A stretch of 64,000 bases of DNA from Siphonodentalium dalli (GCA_032622095.1 CP136069.1:187541122-187605121), one strand, 5' to 3'. Positions 12,227-25,465 are shown, counted from the stretch's first letter. The notes: generated from the sequence alone by a model not told the origin. Numbers and translations: made by a program.

Positions 12227-14740
12227 CGATCTTCTTGAAAATTACCAGTCGAAACTAGAATCGTACCTTCCTCAGTTTCAAATTACCGATATATTCTTGT
12301 TGGATCAATATTACAACGATATAGTAAACGTGCTTCTGTGTTCATCCAGAGAAGTCATTCCCATATCAAAATTTCAAAAGCACCTGAATCCTTTCTGGGA
12401 TGATGAACTTCGTGCCCTGCATAACACCGTGGACGAATTACGAGTCCTCTGGATTCAAGATGGTCGACCAAGAGGCCAACTTATTTCCTTCCTATGCAAA
12501 CTATAAAGACGCAAAACGTAACTTCCGTTCTGTTCACCGTGGAAAATCCAGTACATTTTTACGCGATAAGTATTCCGATCTTGACAATCTAGCCGAACTT
12601 GACATAGCAACGTTCTACCCGCTTATTAAAAAATAACAGAAAAAGTCACAACCGTTCTCTTCCCGTTCTTCAAAACATAACGACACCGTTCTCAGAGGTA
12701 GAACGCATGGGCTGAATATTATAAATCAATCTTCACTGAGTCAACTGATCCCATTATATGGTGGAGACAACTATAACTTTATAAATAATTTCATCAATAA
12801 CACCACCAGTCACTCATCGTCAAGTTCATGTGATGTACTTATTACACACCCTGTAACCCGCATGTGAACTCAGTAACTTACTCAACAGACTAGATAGAAA
12901 CAAAGCACATGGATACGACTCAATTTCCTATGAGCACATAATTTTCGGTGGTGAAGCGTTGCTCAATTGCCTCGCACATTTATTCTGACATATGTTTGAA
13001 TACTCACATGTACCTCTTGTAGCGAAACGGGGCGTCATGGTGTCTCTTTATAAGGGTGAACGAAAACCTAAAAACAGCTTTGACAGCTATAGAGCAATTA
13101 CCATATATATTACCTGTCATTTACAAGCTATTTGAGAGAGTGATATCACTTCGATTGGAAACGTACATGCCGTCTTCGATCGCCGTCCATCCGTTACAAT
13201 ACGGTTTTGAAAAAGGGATCAGTTGCACCATGTCATCCTGTTTTGTGCAAGAATGTATCAGTTACGCCAGGGAACACCACAATAAGCTTTACTCATGCCT
13301 GATGGATGTGCGTAAAGCTTTCTATTGTGTGTGGATCAATGGCCTCTTGTATAAATTATTTCTCAGAGGATTAAACGGCAAAACTTGGCATATCATACGA
13401 GAATTATTGTCTGACATAAAATGTATCCGCAGCGACGGAGCATATTCCGACTGGTTTTCCTTGTCTCAAGGAACCACGCAGGGGTCCATACTATCATCTC
13501 TGTGGTACAAAATATACGCATATTATTGAGAAATCAAAATTACGCCTTCGTATCCACTCATTGAAGTGTTCATCCCCCACCCAAGCCGATGACATGATGC
13601 TTTTCTCTATATCCCGTCCAGGTCTTATTGGCTTATATTAATTATGCATTGAATACAGTAATAAATGGAGCTTCAGTTATAATTCATCAAAAACCGTCAT
13701 AATTGTTTTTTAATGAATCAAAACAAGAAGCCGATAAATGTGCAACATCATGGCCATTTGGATCATCATTTCTCAGAGAAGTTACCTCCTATACTCACCT
13801 GGGAATTTTCCAATTCCTATTTCAATAACAAATTTGTCGATGCCATATGCACAAAAGTAAGGGGGTATATTTCGGCCTCTCCGACGTTGGCCTATATCCC
13901 GGTGGTATCTCTCCTCAAAGTTTATAGAAACTTTACAGAACAATAGTCATTCCTTCAGGGTTGTATGGCAGTGAACTTCTCTGGAACCTAAACACAACTC
14001 AAATAGATAAGCTTGAAAAGGCCCACATAGTTTGCATCAAGCATATGCAAGGTTTTCCGACGAGGACCCGAACGGTTATTGCACAAGGCTGTCTAGGCTG
14101 TTCCTCGCTAGAATCGTGGATTGATCGTCAGAAACTCTCAATGCTTGGAGCGTTCTGTGGGCCAAATCACGAGAAAGCATCAAAACAGTTATTCCTGTAT
14201 ACGACGTTTGTATGATTTTATCTCTGGTCTGTCAACTGATGAAACATCTTTTATACATGACATTTGGTGCATTCTATGTAAATATAATATTGAACATCAC
14301 CTTATTGAATATGCTAATTCCAATGAATTTCCATCGCCCGTGGTGTGGAAACGCTTGGAACTGACAGCTGTAAAGGAGTTAGATGAACATGACTGGTATA
14401 ATCGTATCTCCGGCGACTCCTCTTTAACAGCATTCCGTACCATTCACCCCACGCTACGAATTATCGGTATATGTAAACTATGCTCACAATTTCCAGAGGA
14501 AAAGTTTGTATTCCTCTTGATCGGTCGCATAATCGCACATACAACTTTCGGACAAAATGATACATGCAAACATTGTTTAGCGACCTACTCATGTGTAGTA
14601 CAATATATCTTGTTAGATTGCCCATGTACTTTTATTTTACATGGATTAACGTACTTGGATTGCCCGTCATTGCTACATATTCGGAATGACATGTGGTACC
14701 ACGTCATTGACCATTATGGCATTGAATGTTTCCTCTAACT
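12227..14740 (+). mobile_element. Decayed non-LTR retrotransposon (LINE) fragment with reverse transcriptase
   Basis: Frames on the plus strand read in LINE ORF2 order. First comes the linker between endonuclease and RT (12297-12640: NPFWDDELRALH, then GRPRGQ, YKDAKRNFRSVHRGK). Next is the RT start (near 13030: GVMVSLYKG, then SYRAIT), then RT core blocks (13056-13529: PVIYKLFERVI, LMDVRKAFYCVW, LSQGTTQGSILSS). Last is the C-terminal region (13961-14738: LYGSELLWNLN-like, LEKAHIVCIKHMQG, and a CKHC...C block near 14565). Frameshifts and stops separate the pieces, and no endonuclease domain is seen, so the copy is 5'-truncated and dead. It starts exactly where B1/B2 homology stops, which fits insertion after the duplication. 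I cannot fix the clade; a Jockey/CR1-like mollusc LINE is my guess. Confidence 0.85.
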
Positions 14741-15339
14741 AGACCAAATACCCCGTTTGCAGCTACTGCCTGCCTTTCTGTGATCGCCATCTAGAGATAT
14801 CGTTCTACTCTCAGATACTCACTCTAATCTGTCTCGCTTGCTCGTTAGGACAACAGCATTTATGTGAAAACGGTTTCATTTTTATAAAGGTTAACTAAAG
14901 TGATCAGCGCTCTTTGGGAGTAGAATAGCGTTAATTTTCTATTAATACATTTACTGTTAGTTGGTAAATTATCTCTGGCACAGCATTGGCCAATTCAGTA
15001 CCATGCATTGTTCCGCCAAATATGTATATATTTCAAATTACCCATATTTCCTACATGTGTACACTGTTTACAGTTTACGTACTATACATTTCACATAGCC
15101 TCACTTCAACGGACATCCATGAATCTTAGTATTCTCCCGGATGCATGATCACACAAGCCATACCCATGTGTATGTGTATGGGTGTATACATATGTATGCG
15201 TATGTATGCATATATATATATCGATTGACAACTCTATCAAATCTATCTATGATATACAATCATCTTTAGTTTTCACAAGAATTATGACAATGTGAAGAAA
15301 GCAATGTTTTGTAAAGTGTGCATTGACGCCGGTATAAGC
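14741..15339. other. No recognised gene
   Basis: This is A/T-rich sequence with a short TATG/CATA-rich low-complexity patch around 15165-15225. The LINE 3' end may extend into its first part; no tail was identified. Confidence 0.5.
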
Positions 15340-15475
15340 AATTTGTTCGTAACAGGCTGTTTGAATCTGAAGAAAGATTACGTCACCCTACACTAAACAG
15401 CGAAAGGTAATTATTTTACATTTTATCCCCCATTGTCTGTCTGGGTCATTCACGGGGCTCCTGCACAATGCATAC
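15340..15475 (+). repeat. Direct repeat, copy 1
   Basis: aatttgttcgtaacaggctg leads through a gaagaaagattacgtcac block to cattcacggggctcctgcac. The same text recurs at 15984-16127 with a few changes, about 645 bp downstream. Confidence 0.85.
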
Positions 15476-15983
15476 ACATAATAGTGATAGTGCGCGAAGC
15501 GCCCAGGATGGTCGAAAAGATCGAGAGATCTTCTCCTTCACCCTCAATTTGTTGTTTTTATGTGATCTTGCGTAACAAAAGCCCACCAAAAGTCTAGCAT
15601 GTCCGACCGTGGCAAATTGTTGATTGGATAGGGCCCACGAGCTTTAATAAGGGGTGGAGGGTTCCCGAGGTGTCCCTGCTGATGTTGATGATGAAGTTGA
15701 TGATGAAGCTTAGCGAGCCTGGAGTGGTGCGCTGAAACGGAGAACGGGGCCCCCGTTAAAAGCATGTACATGTATTAGTTTGTTAGTTGGTTAAAAGTAT
15801 GTATATGTATAAACGCAAGCAGGAAAACAATTGCTATGCAGATTGGGCCCGCCAATTACACTGAGAGAGTTTGCATTAGCTGTGGCATGTTGTTGCATTT
15901 TTTTTGGCCCGCCCTACCTCCCCATGGCACGGGCGTAGGTGAAAGCATATTTTGACAAGTTTTATGTACAGTGTTATTTAGAA
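15476..15983. other. Spacer between direct repeats; no gene
   Basis: It contains a gatgatgaag-type trinucleotide patch near 15680-15710 and no supported reading frame. Confidence 0.5.
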
Positions 15984-16127
15984 TTTGTTCGTAACAGGCT
16001 GTTTGAATCTGAAGAAAGATTACGTCACTCTACACGAAACAGCGAAAGGTAATTATTTTACATTTAATCCACTAATCCCCCACTGTCTGTCTGGATCATT
16101 CACGTGGCTCCCGCACAATGCATATTT
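15984..16127 (+). repeat. Direct repeat, copy 2
   Basis: This matches 15340-15475, including gtaacaggctgtttgaatct and the closing cattcacgtggctcccgcac. Confidence 0.85.
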
Positions 16128-18589
16128 ATGACGACATCGTATTTATGACGGTCGAGGTTTATGACCACCAAGTGTAAGACAATAGGTCAATCAGCCAAAT
16201 GTGAATCACGGCAGATATTTTGTGGCTATTTGTCATCAATACCGATACATTCAAAATAATATGTATGCTTTTATGACAGATTGTAATTTGATAATGGCGT
16301 AACAATATTAAGTTATTAGTTTCCAGATGTCACTTAGATATTTTCGTAAGGATAAATATTTAATGATTTTAAAAAAGATAATGATATAAAAAAATTAATA
16401 ATGCATTAAGAAGGACAATCGCGGGTTTATCCCACAGCCGTCGTCAAAGTCCATTGTCGCTGCTATAAAAATGCTACATTTATGTCTGAATTTGATTTTT
16501 CTGCTGCATTTTCGAAGTGGGTTGATGTTAGGTCTCGTAGAATTGTTCATGTTTAATATTAATGTGCAAGTGTGAATTACCATACTATATATGTTTAAGT
16601 GATAAACTATAGTGTTTGATACATTTGACAATTGCATGTCTAAATGACTACTATGTGTATTGTGTCTTCTATTAACATTTAATATTGATTTGTTGTTGTC
16701 ATATTTTACCTGTGTCTGTTAGATTTTACGTTTTATATGAATAAAGATAAAAACGCTAACTTTCATTAATTTTCCCTAATTTGAACTTCAATTTAATTTG
16801 GCAAAATAATTTCATTTGGCAACAAAAAATTTCATTTGGCAAGAGAAATTTTTGGTCCAGCGCCAACCCTGTATGTGTATACATATGCATGTGTATATAT
16901 ATGTATATTCATGCCATACAACTTTCGCAATTATCCAATCTCTGGAGTTATCTCCGAATATCTCGCTTGCACTTCAGATAACCGTCTTAACATAGTATAA
17001 CCTTTCTTTAAACACAGCATAAAACGTCCCGCTTCAGCTCAACGACAATTATTCCATACTCTTTATTTCCTCATACAGCCATGTCCCATATGCTTTGGTG
17101 TATTTAGTCTTATATACATGCACATATAAACGTGCATATATAGGTACCTGATCGTTACATATGTATACATACATGTATATGTGTGTGTGGGTTGGTTATA
17201 ACCTCCAATCGGGGACACACACGGGGAAATAAACCCACGAAACGGGGACACTTGCCAAACGGGGACGTCCCCGGTCGTAATGGGTACTGATTTGGCGTTC
17301 TGGAACCCTTATTGATCAATCCAAATTGATATCTTGAAAAGTCCCCTCTTCGGAACATTCTGAGTGGATGTGTATAACATATATTTTTAGTAACATCCTA
17401 CATGCACATAACTTGTGTGTCGGTGTCCAACATTCTCATTAAACAAATTCACTTTATTGTGTGTTTTCCGATAAGGGACATAGTGTTTTTCGTGTGTTTT
17501 CAAAATGTGGGCATCAAAATAATCATATATGCATATAGAAATGTGATGCGAAAAAGTCCCTATTCGGCAGGCTTCGGTCGCTAATTTTGAAAATATGTGT
17601 TTATATCTATAAAAATATATTTATACACATTTGCCAAGAATATTTCTAAGTGGGGACTTTTCAAGATATTATATTTACAATGAGCTCCATAATTTAACAA
17701 CTTTTATGTGGGACGTCACAATTTAGTCATACTCTGCCTGAAACTTACTTTCTGGACTTTTCGGGGTAAGTGATTCGTGGCAGCGTGGATTTATATTTCA
17801 TTCATCGGAAATAGGCCCCATTGTCGAGAAATTTTAATTTGTATAACTGACACCGTGAAAAATTCTACAGAGTACGGCAGAATTTTTTTAACATTTCCAC
17901 TCTGCATATATCCTGACTGTCTGGTGTAGGGATACATGCATAGTGCATGGGGTGCATGAAGTACAATTTAAACCAAAAAAATTCGCTCTGCTTGACACTT
18001 TCTGCGTTCGGATGCAAGATTGATTCCATAGTAATGATGACAACTCTTTACAGTGTAGTGCTCATTGGAATTTTTCACACATTCAACTCTTTCGTGTAAT
18101 GTATAATACTTTAATATTATACTGTCAGTATTGCAGAAGTGATCAATCTCACAAAGACATGAATTTTCTATAAATATGACAAAAATTAGGCTGACGAGTG
18201 TGTTTCTATATTTTTCCAATATTATGTCCCCAGTCGTAATCAGTCCGGAAACCAACACACATGCAATGCACCTTAAACATAAAAATGTCCCCAGTCGTTA
18301 AGCAGTGTGATTCTATTTTTAGAAAATTATGTCCGCAGTCTGGATTATTTTGAAACAAATGAATTCTATCCCTGCTATCCCTGCTTCGTTTAGGTCAATC
18401 TGATTTGTTGAGGAGTCGGCATCATGTCATAATGAGATGTAGAATACCCATATTGCGGTATAATCTAGAATAAATAGCATGGCAGTCTTCTAAAAGGCTA
18501 AACAAAATTTGAAGATCTTTAAAGCTTCTGAAAGCTTTTTTCTAAAAGCCAATTTTGTAGAAAATAAACTTTTTACTTAGCATAACTTG
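16128..18589. other. No recognised gene
   Basis: The stretch has short TG/CA and TATG patches (16870-16915, 17100-17190) and scattered cggggac motifs (17210-17275, 18225-18340). Three short tttcatttggca repeats lie near 16800. No frame with a recognisable domain was found. Confidence 0.5.
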
Positions 18590-19090
18590 ACGAAGTCAAG
18601 ATAAGTTATTGTCATCGTGCCGCGTCTGTTAACATTTTCTTTAGCACGGGCTACAGTCCACATCTTTCATCCAATCATCATGAAATTTGCTGTGTACATT
18701 GACATGTAGATGGGAACGAATGATTTTGGCCACACCCATTTAAAAAACATGGCCGCGTTGGCCATCTTGGATTTTGCACTCAAATCCTTTAGCACGGGCT
18801 ACAGCCCACATTTTTCATCCGATCCTTTTGAAATTTGTTGTGTACATTGACAAGTAGATGGGAACGAGTGATTTTGGCCACGCCCATTCACAAAAACATG
18901 GCCGCCGACGGCCATCTTGGATTTTGCACTCAAATCCTTTAGCACGGGTTACAGCAACATTTTTCATCCGATCTTCTTGAAATTTTCTGTGTATATTGAC
19001 ATTAACATGTAGATGGGAACGTAGATTTTGACCACGCCCATTTTAAAAACATGGTCGCCGGCGGCCATCTTGGATTTTGCTCTTAAATCC
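18590..19090 (+). repeat. Degenerate tandem repeat, three units of about 155 bp
   Basis: Each unit holds tttagcacgggctacag, then a gaaatttgctgtgtac block, gatgggaacga, and ggccatcttggattttgc. A single related unit is at 37305-37400, so this is a dispersed repeat family that has gone tandem here. Confidence 0.85.
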
Positions 19091-19129
19091 CTTTCAAAAC
19101 TTTAAAAAAAACATATGTTGCTCAGAGCA

Positions 19130-19435
19130 TGATACACTTTGTCATTGAAGTTAATGTTGTCATCCGCAGGCATCTAGAAGGTTAATATTCTCATGTTTTG
19201 TCATGGAAGTTAATGTTGTCGTCTGCAGGCATCATGGAGGTTAACATTGGCTTGCTGTTTCATGGATGATAATGTTGTCATATGCAGGCATCAAGGAGGT
19301 TAACGTTGGCCTGCATTTTTTGTCATGGAAGTTAATGTTGTCATTATTAAATAAAGGAGGTAAACATATGCTTGCTTTCTCATTAAAGTTAATGTTCTCA
19401 TCCACAACCATCAACGTGGTTAACATCAAAAGGCA
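19130..19435 (+). repeat. Degenerate tandem repeat of about 60 bp
   Basis: About five units built on gtcatggaagttaatgttgt and gcaggcatcaaggaggttaa. Confidence 0.85.
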
Positions 19436-19800
19436 TTTATTTTAGCACAGGTATCCTCACTATGTTCTGATGTCTGACAGTTATCAGTAATTATTCATTA
19501 AAAGCAAGTTAAGCTGCACTGTCATTGTCACTTTCATTTTTTTAATAGTTATATGTAAATTACTAAAAGATTAAAATACATTTTGAAAGATAACAGAAGT
19601 AAATGTCAATCTGTCAAGGCTATATATAAGATAATGCCCATATGGCATGTCACAAGAGCGAAAAGTCTGATTGAATATGCATGCATTTAAACTTGCATTT
19701 ATGTTACCAAGTATGAAATAATTAAGGTGAATATTAGTTACCGAATTGTCCATGACCTGTCATACTTGAAGTTTAACTTTTGTCATAAATAGATAATTTT
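19436..19800. other. No recognised feature
   Basis: A/T-rich single-copy sequence with no supported frame. Confidence 0.5.
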
Positions 19801-20060
19801 TAGCTCAACTTGCAAAGTCAAGATGAGCTATTGCCGTTAGTTGGCGTCCGGCCGTCTGTACGGCGTCAACTTTTGGCTTTGGCACACCCTACTGGTCACA
19901 TTTATGAACCGATTTTCTCGAAAACTTTATATTATGTGTACCCACATCAGTGGTACACATAATGTCGGCATCTGGGTTGTCGAGTCGTCGTGTGTCCCGG
20001 CGTCTGTCCGTCTGTCTGTCCATCCGTCTGAGTTAACATTTGCGGTTTATGAGCTAAAAT
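19801..20060 (+). repeat. Dispersed repeat start (agctcaacttgcaaagtcaa type)
   Basis: The opening agctcaacttgcaaagtcaa, then gatgagctattgcc, mirrors ataacttgacgaagtcaaga, then taagttattgtcat, at 18590. The aagt/acttg inverted motif at each start suggests a common element end. The family is not named. Confidence 0.5.
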
Positions 20061-20479
20061 AGTCGCCCATCCCAGGTTTATGGGCTATTTTGGATTGTGG
20101 GCTAGAGCCCCTAATCCTTCAGAAGTAGTGCTCATTTTTAATTATTCCTTGGGGGGGGGGGTTAGAAGTTGAAAAAAACTTATTTGGAAAATAGCCCTCA
20201 AGCAGTGGTATTTGTTTTGTTTTTTTCGGACTGTCATTGGACTGTCACCGGTTTGGGGGCTGCAATTTATGTATTATGGGATAAATTTGGGAGTCCTGGT
20301 CGGTTTTGGACATATTTATGGGCTATTTAGCCCATTATAATGGAAAAAAATACACGGACACAGTAAATATCCCATTATCCTTACATGGACACAGGGGATA
20401 GCCCATCATCCTTGGACAAAAAGTAGCCCTTAGTTGTTGTATCCCGTAAACCTATAATGTCGGTAGTACAGTCCGGGCT

Positions 20480-21115
20480 CCATCGGTATACGATAACTTG
20501 AAAATGCTTTCAGATATCAACTCCAAATTTTACATATGGACAAAACTCATCAATAGGCCGATTGTGTTCGAAAATGAGGCCTGCTCGTCAATTAGAGGGT
20601 TAGGGGTGGGTAACATTAATTTTCATTGTTCGGTATGATATCAACTCAAGAAAGCTTTGAGATATCAATTCCAAATTTTAAATATGAATAAATGGGACCC
20701 GCCCGCCAATCAGGGAACGAGGGGTGGGGGTCTTTGTGAGTAGAATGTTCCTTTTCGTACTTATGAAGTGTATACATGAAGAATGGTTATAAAGGTATCA
20801 ATTATAATTTTGTTATGTGTATGATACTTGGCAATGGGCCAATATCACCACATGGGGTCAGCCCGCCAATTAGGGGCCGAAATGTGGGAGGTACATTGCT
20901 CTTCTAGACACTTCTTATAACTCAAAATGGTATCAAGGTGTCAACTCAATAGTTTAAAAATGGATAAAACTCATCAGCGGATTGAGTTCATCCATGGGAC
21001 CTGTCCGCCAATTAGTGGCAGATTGGCTCACCAATTAGTGGCTATAAGGGCAGGTGAGGTATGTTGGGTCAATTTTTCTTCAAGTGGCTTCACAAAAACC
21101 CCATGGTCGATTTAG
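20480..21115 (+). repeat. Degenerate repeat, about four units of 100-200 bp
   Basis: Units share an atcaactccaaattttaaat-like block, a cataaaactcatca block and gcccgccaattaggg. They are too diverged to fix a period. Confidence 0.6.
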
Positions 21116-21836
21116 CTCAAATTTTATCAACAGGTTTGTTATATGATTGAAGGATTTAATTCACAACCTATATGCTAATCAGGGGTGGATTAGGGAGCTT
21201 AGTTTCTTCTGCCAGTTTATTATTTCCCTCAAAATCCACTTGGCCCTTTAACTCAAATTCAGTGAACAAGTTTACTTGCTTGGTGACGGGGAATAAAATG
21301 TGTTGAAAAGGTCCCAATATGTTGATTAGGGGTGAACTTATGGTGCATTGAACCATCTTGAACAGACAAATATGCACTTCTCCAGGTGCTACAATAACCC
21401 TTACCTATGATTGGTGTAGCTAGCATCTAGCTCTGATAATGGCATTATTGTTTATAGCAGTTATCAATGGGCACAGAGGTCATTAATCATCTCATGGCAA
21501 GGCATATATCTGGTTTGTTTACTGTTAATGACTGTTAGGGTAAATGTCATTAGAAAGATTAAATAAATAAAAAGAGCATTCATTTCTACATCAAAGAATT
21601 TTGTTATTAACTCTCTTGATTTTAGAACCAGAATTATTATAGGACACTATAAGAAACCTATTGAACAGTGATTCACTATAGTTGTAGGTATGTGCCATTT
21701 AAGTTCATTCCTTTTTCAGAGAATGACAATAATTTCATGTGATATGATTATGAGCAACCATTATCGTACGACAATCAGGGTTGACAGATTATCACCCTGT
21801 TTTAAGTCTACATTAGCAGTGAAAAAAATCCGAGTT
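21116..21836. other. No recognised gene
   Basis: There is no tandem array, clear inverted repeat or frame with a recognisable domain. Confidence 0.5.
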
Positions 21837-21965
21837 TTCGTCGCCTGAGCTTACACATAATTTTCGTCGCCTGAGCTTACACATAATTTTCGTCGCCTGA
21901 GCTTACACATAATTTTCGTCGCCTGAGCTTACACATAATTTCGTCGCCTGAGCTTACACATAATT
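21837..21965 (+). repeat. 26-bp minisatellite
   Basis: Five units of ttttcgtcgcctgagcttac plus acataa. The last unit has lost a T. Confidence 0.95.
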
Positions 21966-22158
21966 TCAAGTCGTTATACATTGGCTTTAACAATATCCAG
22001 GATTTTTCCTGTTATTTTTATATCGTATCAACTTCGTCCATAGTCCAATGCGTCATACAGAATCAAAAGCTCTTGAAAAGTCTATAAATGCGCAGAATAA
22101 TTTCTGTTTGTTTGCTTTTTTAAGATATGAGAGTGAGTGCAATGAATAAATGTGGCAC

Positions 22159-22445
22159 ATCGTTGAATACCCTCTACGAAATGCGGCCTGGATCGTTCAA
22201 TACCCTCTACGAAATGCGGCCTGGATCGTTCAATACCCTCTACGAAATGCGGCCTGGCTCTCGCACTGTATTGCATCGTTGAATACCCTCTACGAAATGC
22301 GGCCTGGGTCGTTCAATACCCTCTACGAAATGCGGCCTGGATCGTTCAATACCCTCTACGAAATGCGGCCTGGCTCTCGCACTGTATTGCATCGTTGAAT
22401 ACCCTCTACGAAATGCGGTCTGGCTCTCGCACTGTATTGCGTTTT
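22159..22445 (+). repeat. 33-bp minisatellite with a second-order insert
   Basis: Eight copies of taccctctacgaaatgcggc; most units are 33 bp and some carry an extra ctcgcactgtattgcat block, giving a longer higher-order unit. Frames on both strands are repeat by-products. Confidence 0.93.
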
Positions 22446-23124
22446 CGGCTAAAAAAAACACTAATCCTCTCACATATTATGCTTAAGAAGACTTTCCCTA
22501 GACAGCCAGTAAGAGTGATTTTACGATGGTTTACTGGGTTGTTGTAAAATCCTTTCCGTTTATATATCGGTTTTATGATCCAAATGGACCAGTCGCCACT
22601 GTCAATTATAAGATTGCATTATTATACATAGAATGTTTCTAGCTTTGGCAATGGTTTTGAAATCAATCCCCGGCGCCTGTAGAAAGGCTTTTCTCCCACC
22701 CCTACACACTTTAGCAGAGGCAGCCCGTGTGAGATAGCTGGGTGAGATTTCCCTGTCTCACATAACACGTGACCATCTATCTCACACCACCCACGTGACT
22801 GCTTTACTTATTTAATTAAGAGCTAATTTAACAATCCGTCATCATGTTTTGTGTGAACTAAAACAATGGCGACCACCCAGTTACGCTTCGAGTAAAGAAA
22901 TACGGACGAATTCGTGGACGCTAAAACACATGGAGATAAGCTTCGAACATGTTAATCACGAAGAACCTTCCACATAACCTCACTTGCAGACGCAGAGTTG
23001 CACAACATGCAATATAAGCGACTAATTGTGACAACAAATTCCATCCAAAACAGAAGGCATCCAAAGCGAAACTGGCATGCACATTTAGTACCCCATAAAC
23101 AATAGCCGATTCACAAATGACGAA
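22446..23124. other. No recognised gene
   Basis: One small interrupted hairpin occurs at 22730-22790 (gtgtgagatag ... ctatctcacac). A 71-codon minus-strand frame at 22921-23136 has no recognisable domain. Confidence 0.45.
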
Positions 23125-23610
23125 TGAAATGGCCATCTTGAATCATTCATACTTTCTGGTCATCTTGAATCATTCATACTTGCTGACCAATAGAGAAAAG
23201 TGTATGAATTCTACTCTTCAAGAGTAAAGTTTGATCCAAACCGTTTATGTGTAGAAATAGAAATAAGAACAAAGAACCAGCAGAGAACATGGAATTGGAT
23301 AATTTTGTTGTACTATAAATATTCGGTTGGTTATGAGTCGTTCGTTTGTCCGAAATGTTCCGGTATTCCTATCAATGCGGAGGACATGGCATATTGGTGT
23401 TGATGATGTTTGCTACACATGATGTATTGGGTAATGTACAATAATACTCCCAAAAAAGTACTAATATTATGTTAAACTTAAATGTTTAATAATTCAGACA
23501 TTTTTGCCGAACACAAGTTCGTGTTACTTAAACTGAAGTATTTTATTTTTTCAACTGAAACATCTGCACGTTACTGTGTATATGTGGCGAATATACGAGA
23601 AACAACAAAT
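23125..23610 (+). repeat. Third copy of the TLR 3' flank, without a TLR
   Basis: Two 27-bp units (catcttgaatcattcatact) are followed by the conserved segment (23185-23405, frame VYEFYSSRVKFDPNRLCVEI onward) and by sequence matching 10800-11005 of B1. No TLR coding sequence was found upstream, so this is an orphan flank from a further partial duplication or deletion. Confidence 0.85.
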
Positions 23611-23859
23611 ATTGTACGATATAGCGCCAGGGTGGGAACAGATTGTTCGATTACAGGCCGTACAGCGCGCTGGTCCGATCCACTCCCAGAGTTCAATGGT
23701 CAAAGGGTTCTGTGGTCCGATTATTCAATAGTATGATGGTTCAAGTGTACGATAATCCGGGGTGCAACAGTCCGAGGGTTCAATATCCCGAGAGTCCATT
23801 AGCGGGACGTGGCGATGGGGATTTGTCTCCCCAACTTTGTTAAAAATTCCAGTTGGCTT

Positions 23860-24041
23860 GTTATAGGTCGCGGGTTATAGATTACATGTATATAGAATAA
23901 GTCAAATACAGTTCGTTCATGTATATATTATAGGAAATTAATACGCAGGACATTCCAAGCTTTACATATATATCATGTTCTACATGCATATATATCTAAC
24001 GATAATGGGCTATATACAATGAGTGATTGACTGTCGTTCAA
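23860..24041 (+). repeat. Dispersed repeat, copy 1 (Helitron insertion host)
   Basis: It shares gttatagattacatgtatat through ctaacgataatgg and gtgattgactg with 27725-27915. Similarity stops at 24041, where the Helitron-like 5' end begins. Confidence 0.8.
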
Positions 24042-24077
24042 TCTCATATATATTTTGAAGACCTCTGTCTGTATGTT

Positions 24078-24109
<32 letters not shown>

Positions 24110-24559
24110 ATTAATACAAATCTACGATTCTCGACCGATCGGGACGAAACTTGGTACGTGTGTGTAGTTTGACCAGGCGGTGAACGTTGTCGTATTGGCG
24201 AGCCCGTGTGGCGCCCGCTTCGCGCATGCGCAGACGAGATCTCGGAAACGGGTGGAGCTATCGACTTGAAATTTGCTATGTGAATGTATCTTGCCCCGGA
24301 TACGAATTTTATCGGGTCGCCGAGTCCGTGCGACGCAAGCTTCGCGCATGCGCAGACGAGATCTCGGAAACGGGTGGAGCTATCGACTTGAAATTTGCTA
24401 TGTGAATGTATCTTGCCCCGGATACGAATTTTATCGGGTCGCCGAGTCCGTGCGACGCCAGCTTCGCGCATGCGCAGACCAGATCTCGGAAACGGGTAGA
24501 GCTATCGACTTGAAATTTTGTTTTTGAATAGCCCGGACAACGTCGGGCTCATCGGCTAG
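24042..24559 (+). mobile_element. Non-autonomous Helitron-like element (a)
   Basis: It starts TC (TCTCATATATATTTTGAAG) after an A. It ends CTAG at 24556-24559, preceded by a GC-rich hairpin agcccggac-aac-gtcgggct at about 24529-24549. TC...hairpin...CTAG inserted in A/T is the established Helitron end structure. Inside are a gtct microsatellite (24062-24110) and tandem units of about 115 bp (gagatctcggaaacgggtgg). No Rep/helicase is present. Confidence 0.7.
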
Positions 24560-25465
24560 TCTATTATATATTTTGGAAGATCTGTTTGTTTGTTTGTTTG
24601 TTTGTGTGTTTGTTTGTGTGTAATCGATGGACTCGATAATGGCCCAGCCGATTTCGATGAAACTTGGTATGTGGGGGTATTTTCGGGTCAGGACCAACAT
24701 AGGCCTATTAATTTGTCCGTGCGAGGTCAACTTTTCACGTGCCGAGGTCAAATCTGTTTTTACGCCGTTTTGCGCTAATATATTTCAGTTCGGTGCTTAC
24801 AAATCGATTCGAAACAGCGCGAATAATAACATGCCAGTCATAATAATGACACTATGAGAATCTTTCGTGTTTCCTCTTTCCAACGATATATAATATGTAT
24901 GTATCCGTTTTAGTTATCTGCCTCAATTATTAAGAAGAAGTGGTACGATCTTCTATCAGGGTAAAAACAATGCGTAACTTCTATGACGTCGTTAGAGGTC
25001 ATAAAGTTAGATCACGTTAACTCTTCTCCGGCCGATGCATTTGACTGTTTCAGACGTCTTGGCGATATCTCGGGCACCGATGGTAATTTATCTTTACGTT
25101 GAAACTTGAGGCGCGTTTATATACTTCAGTGGAAATCAAATCGGGTTAAACTGGCGGATTTTTACGGACGAAATTTGATGCATAGGGTATCTCGGTATCC
25201 GCTGGGCCGATTTCCCGGTATCCGCTGGGCCGATTTCCACCATTTTTGGGGTGTTGGTGTTTGACCCCACCTGACCTTGACCTTCAAAATGGTCAATTCA
25301 AGGTCAAATCGGGTAAAACCGGATGGATTTCGACGGGTACTTTTGTCGGGTACTTTTGTTCGGGCACTGTGTTTTGGACGGGTCAAATCGTGACCCCACT
25401 TGACCTTGGCCTTCAAAATAGACAATTCAAGGTCAAAGCCCGGACGAAGTCGGGTCACCTTCTAG
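24560..25465 (+). mobile_element. Non-autonomous Helitron-like element (b), directly abutting (a)
   Basis: TCTATTATATATTTTGGAAG follows the CTAG of element (a) with no base between. The 3' end has hairpin cccggacgaagtcggg and CTAG at 25462-25465, followed by T. The body shares atttcgatgaaacttggtat and repeated ccttgacctt/tcaaggtcaa blocks with the element at 31340-31973. No coding capacity. Confidence 0.7.
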
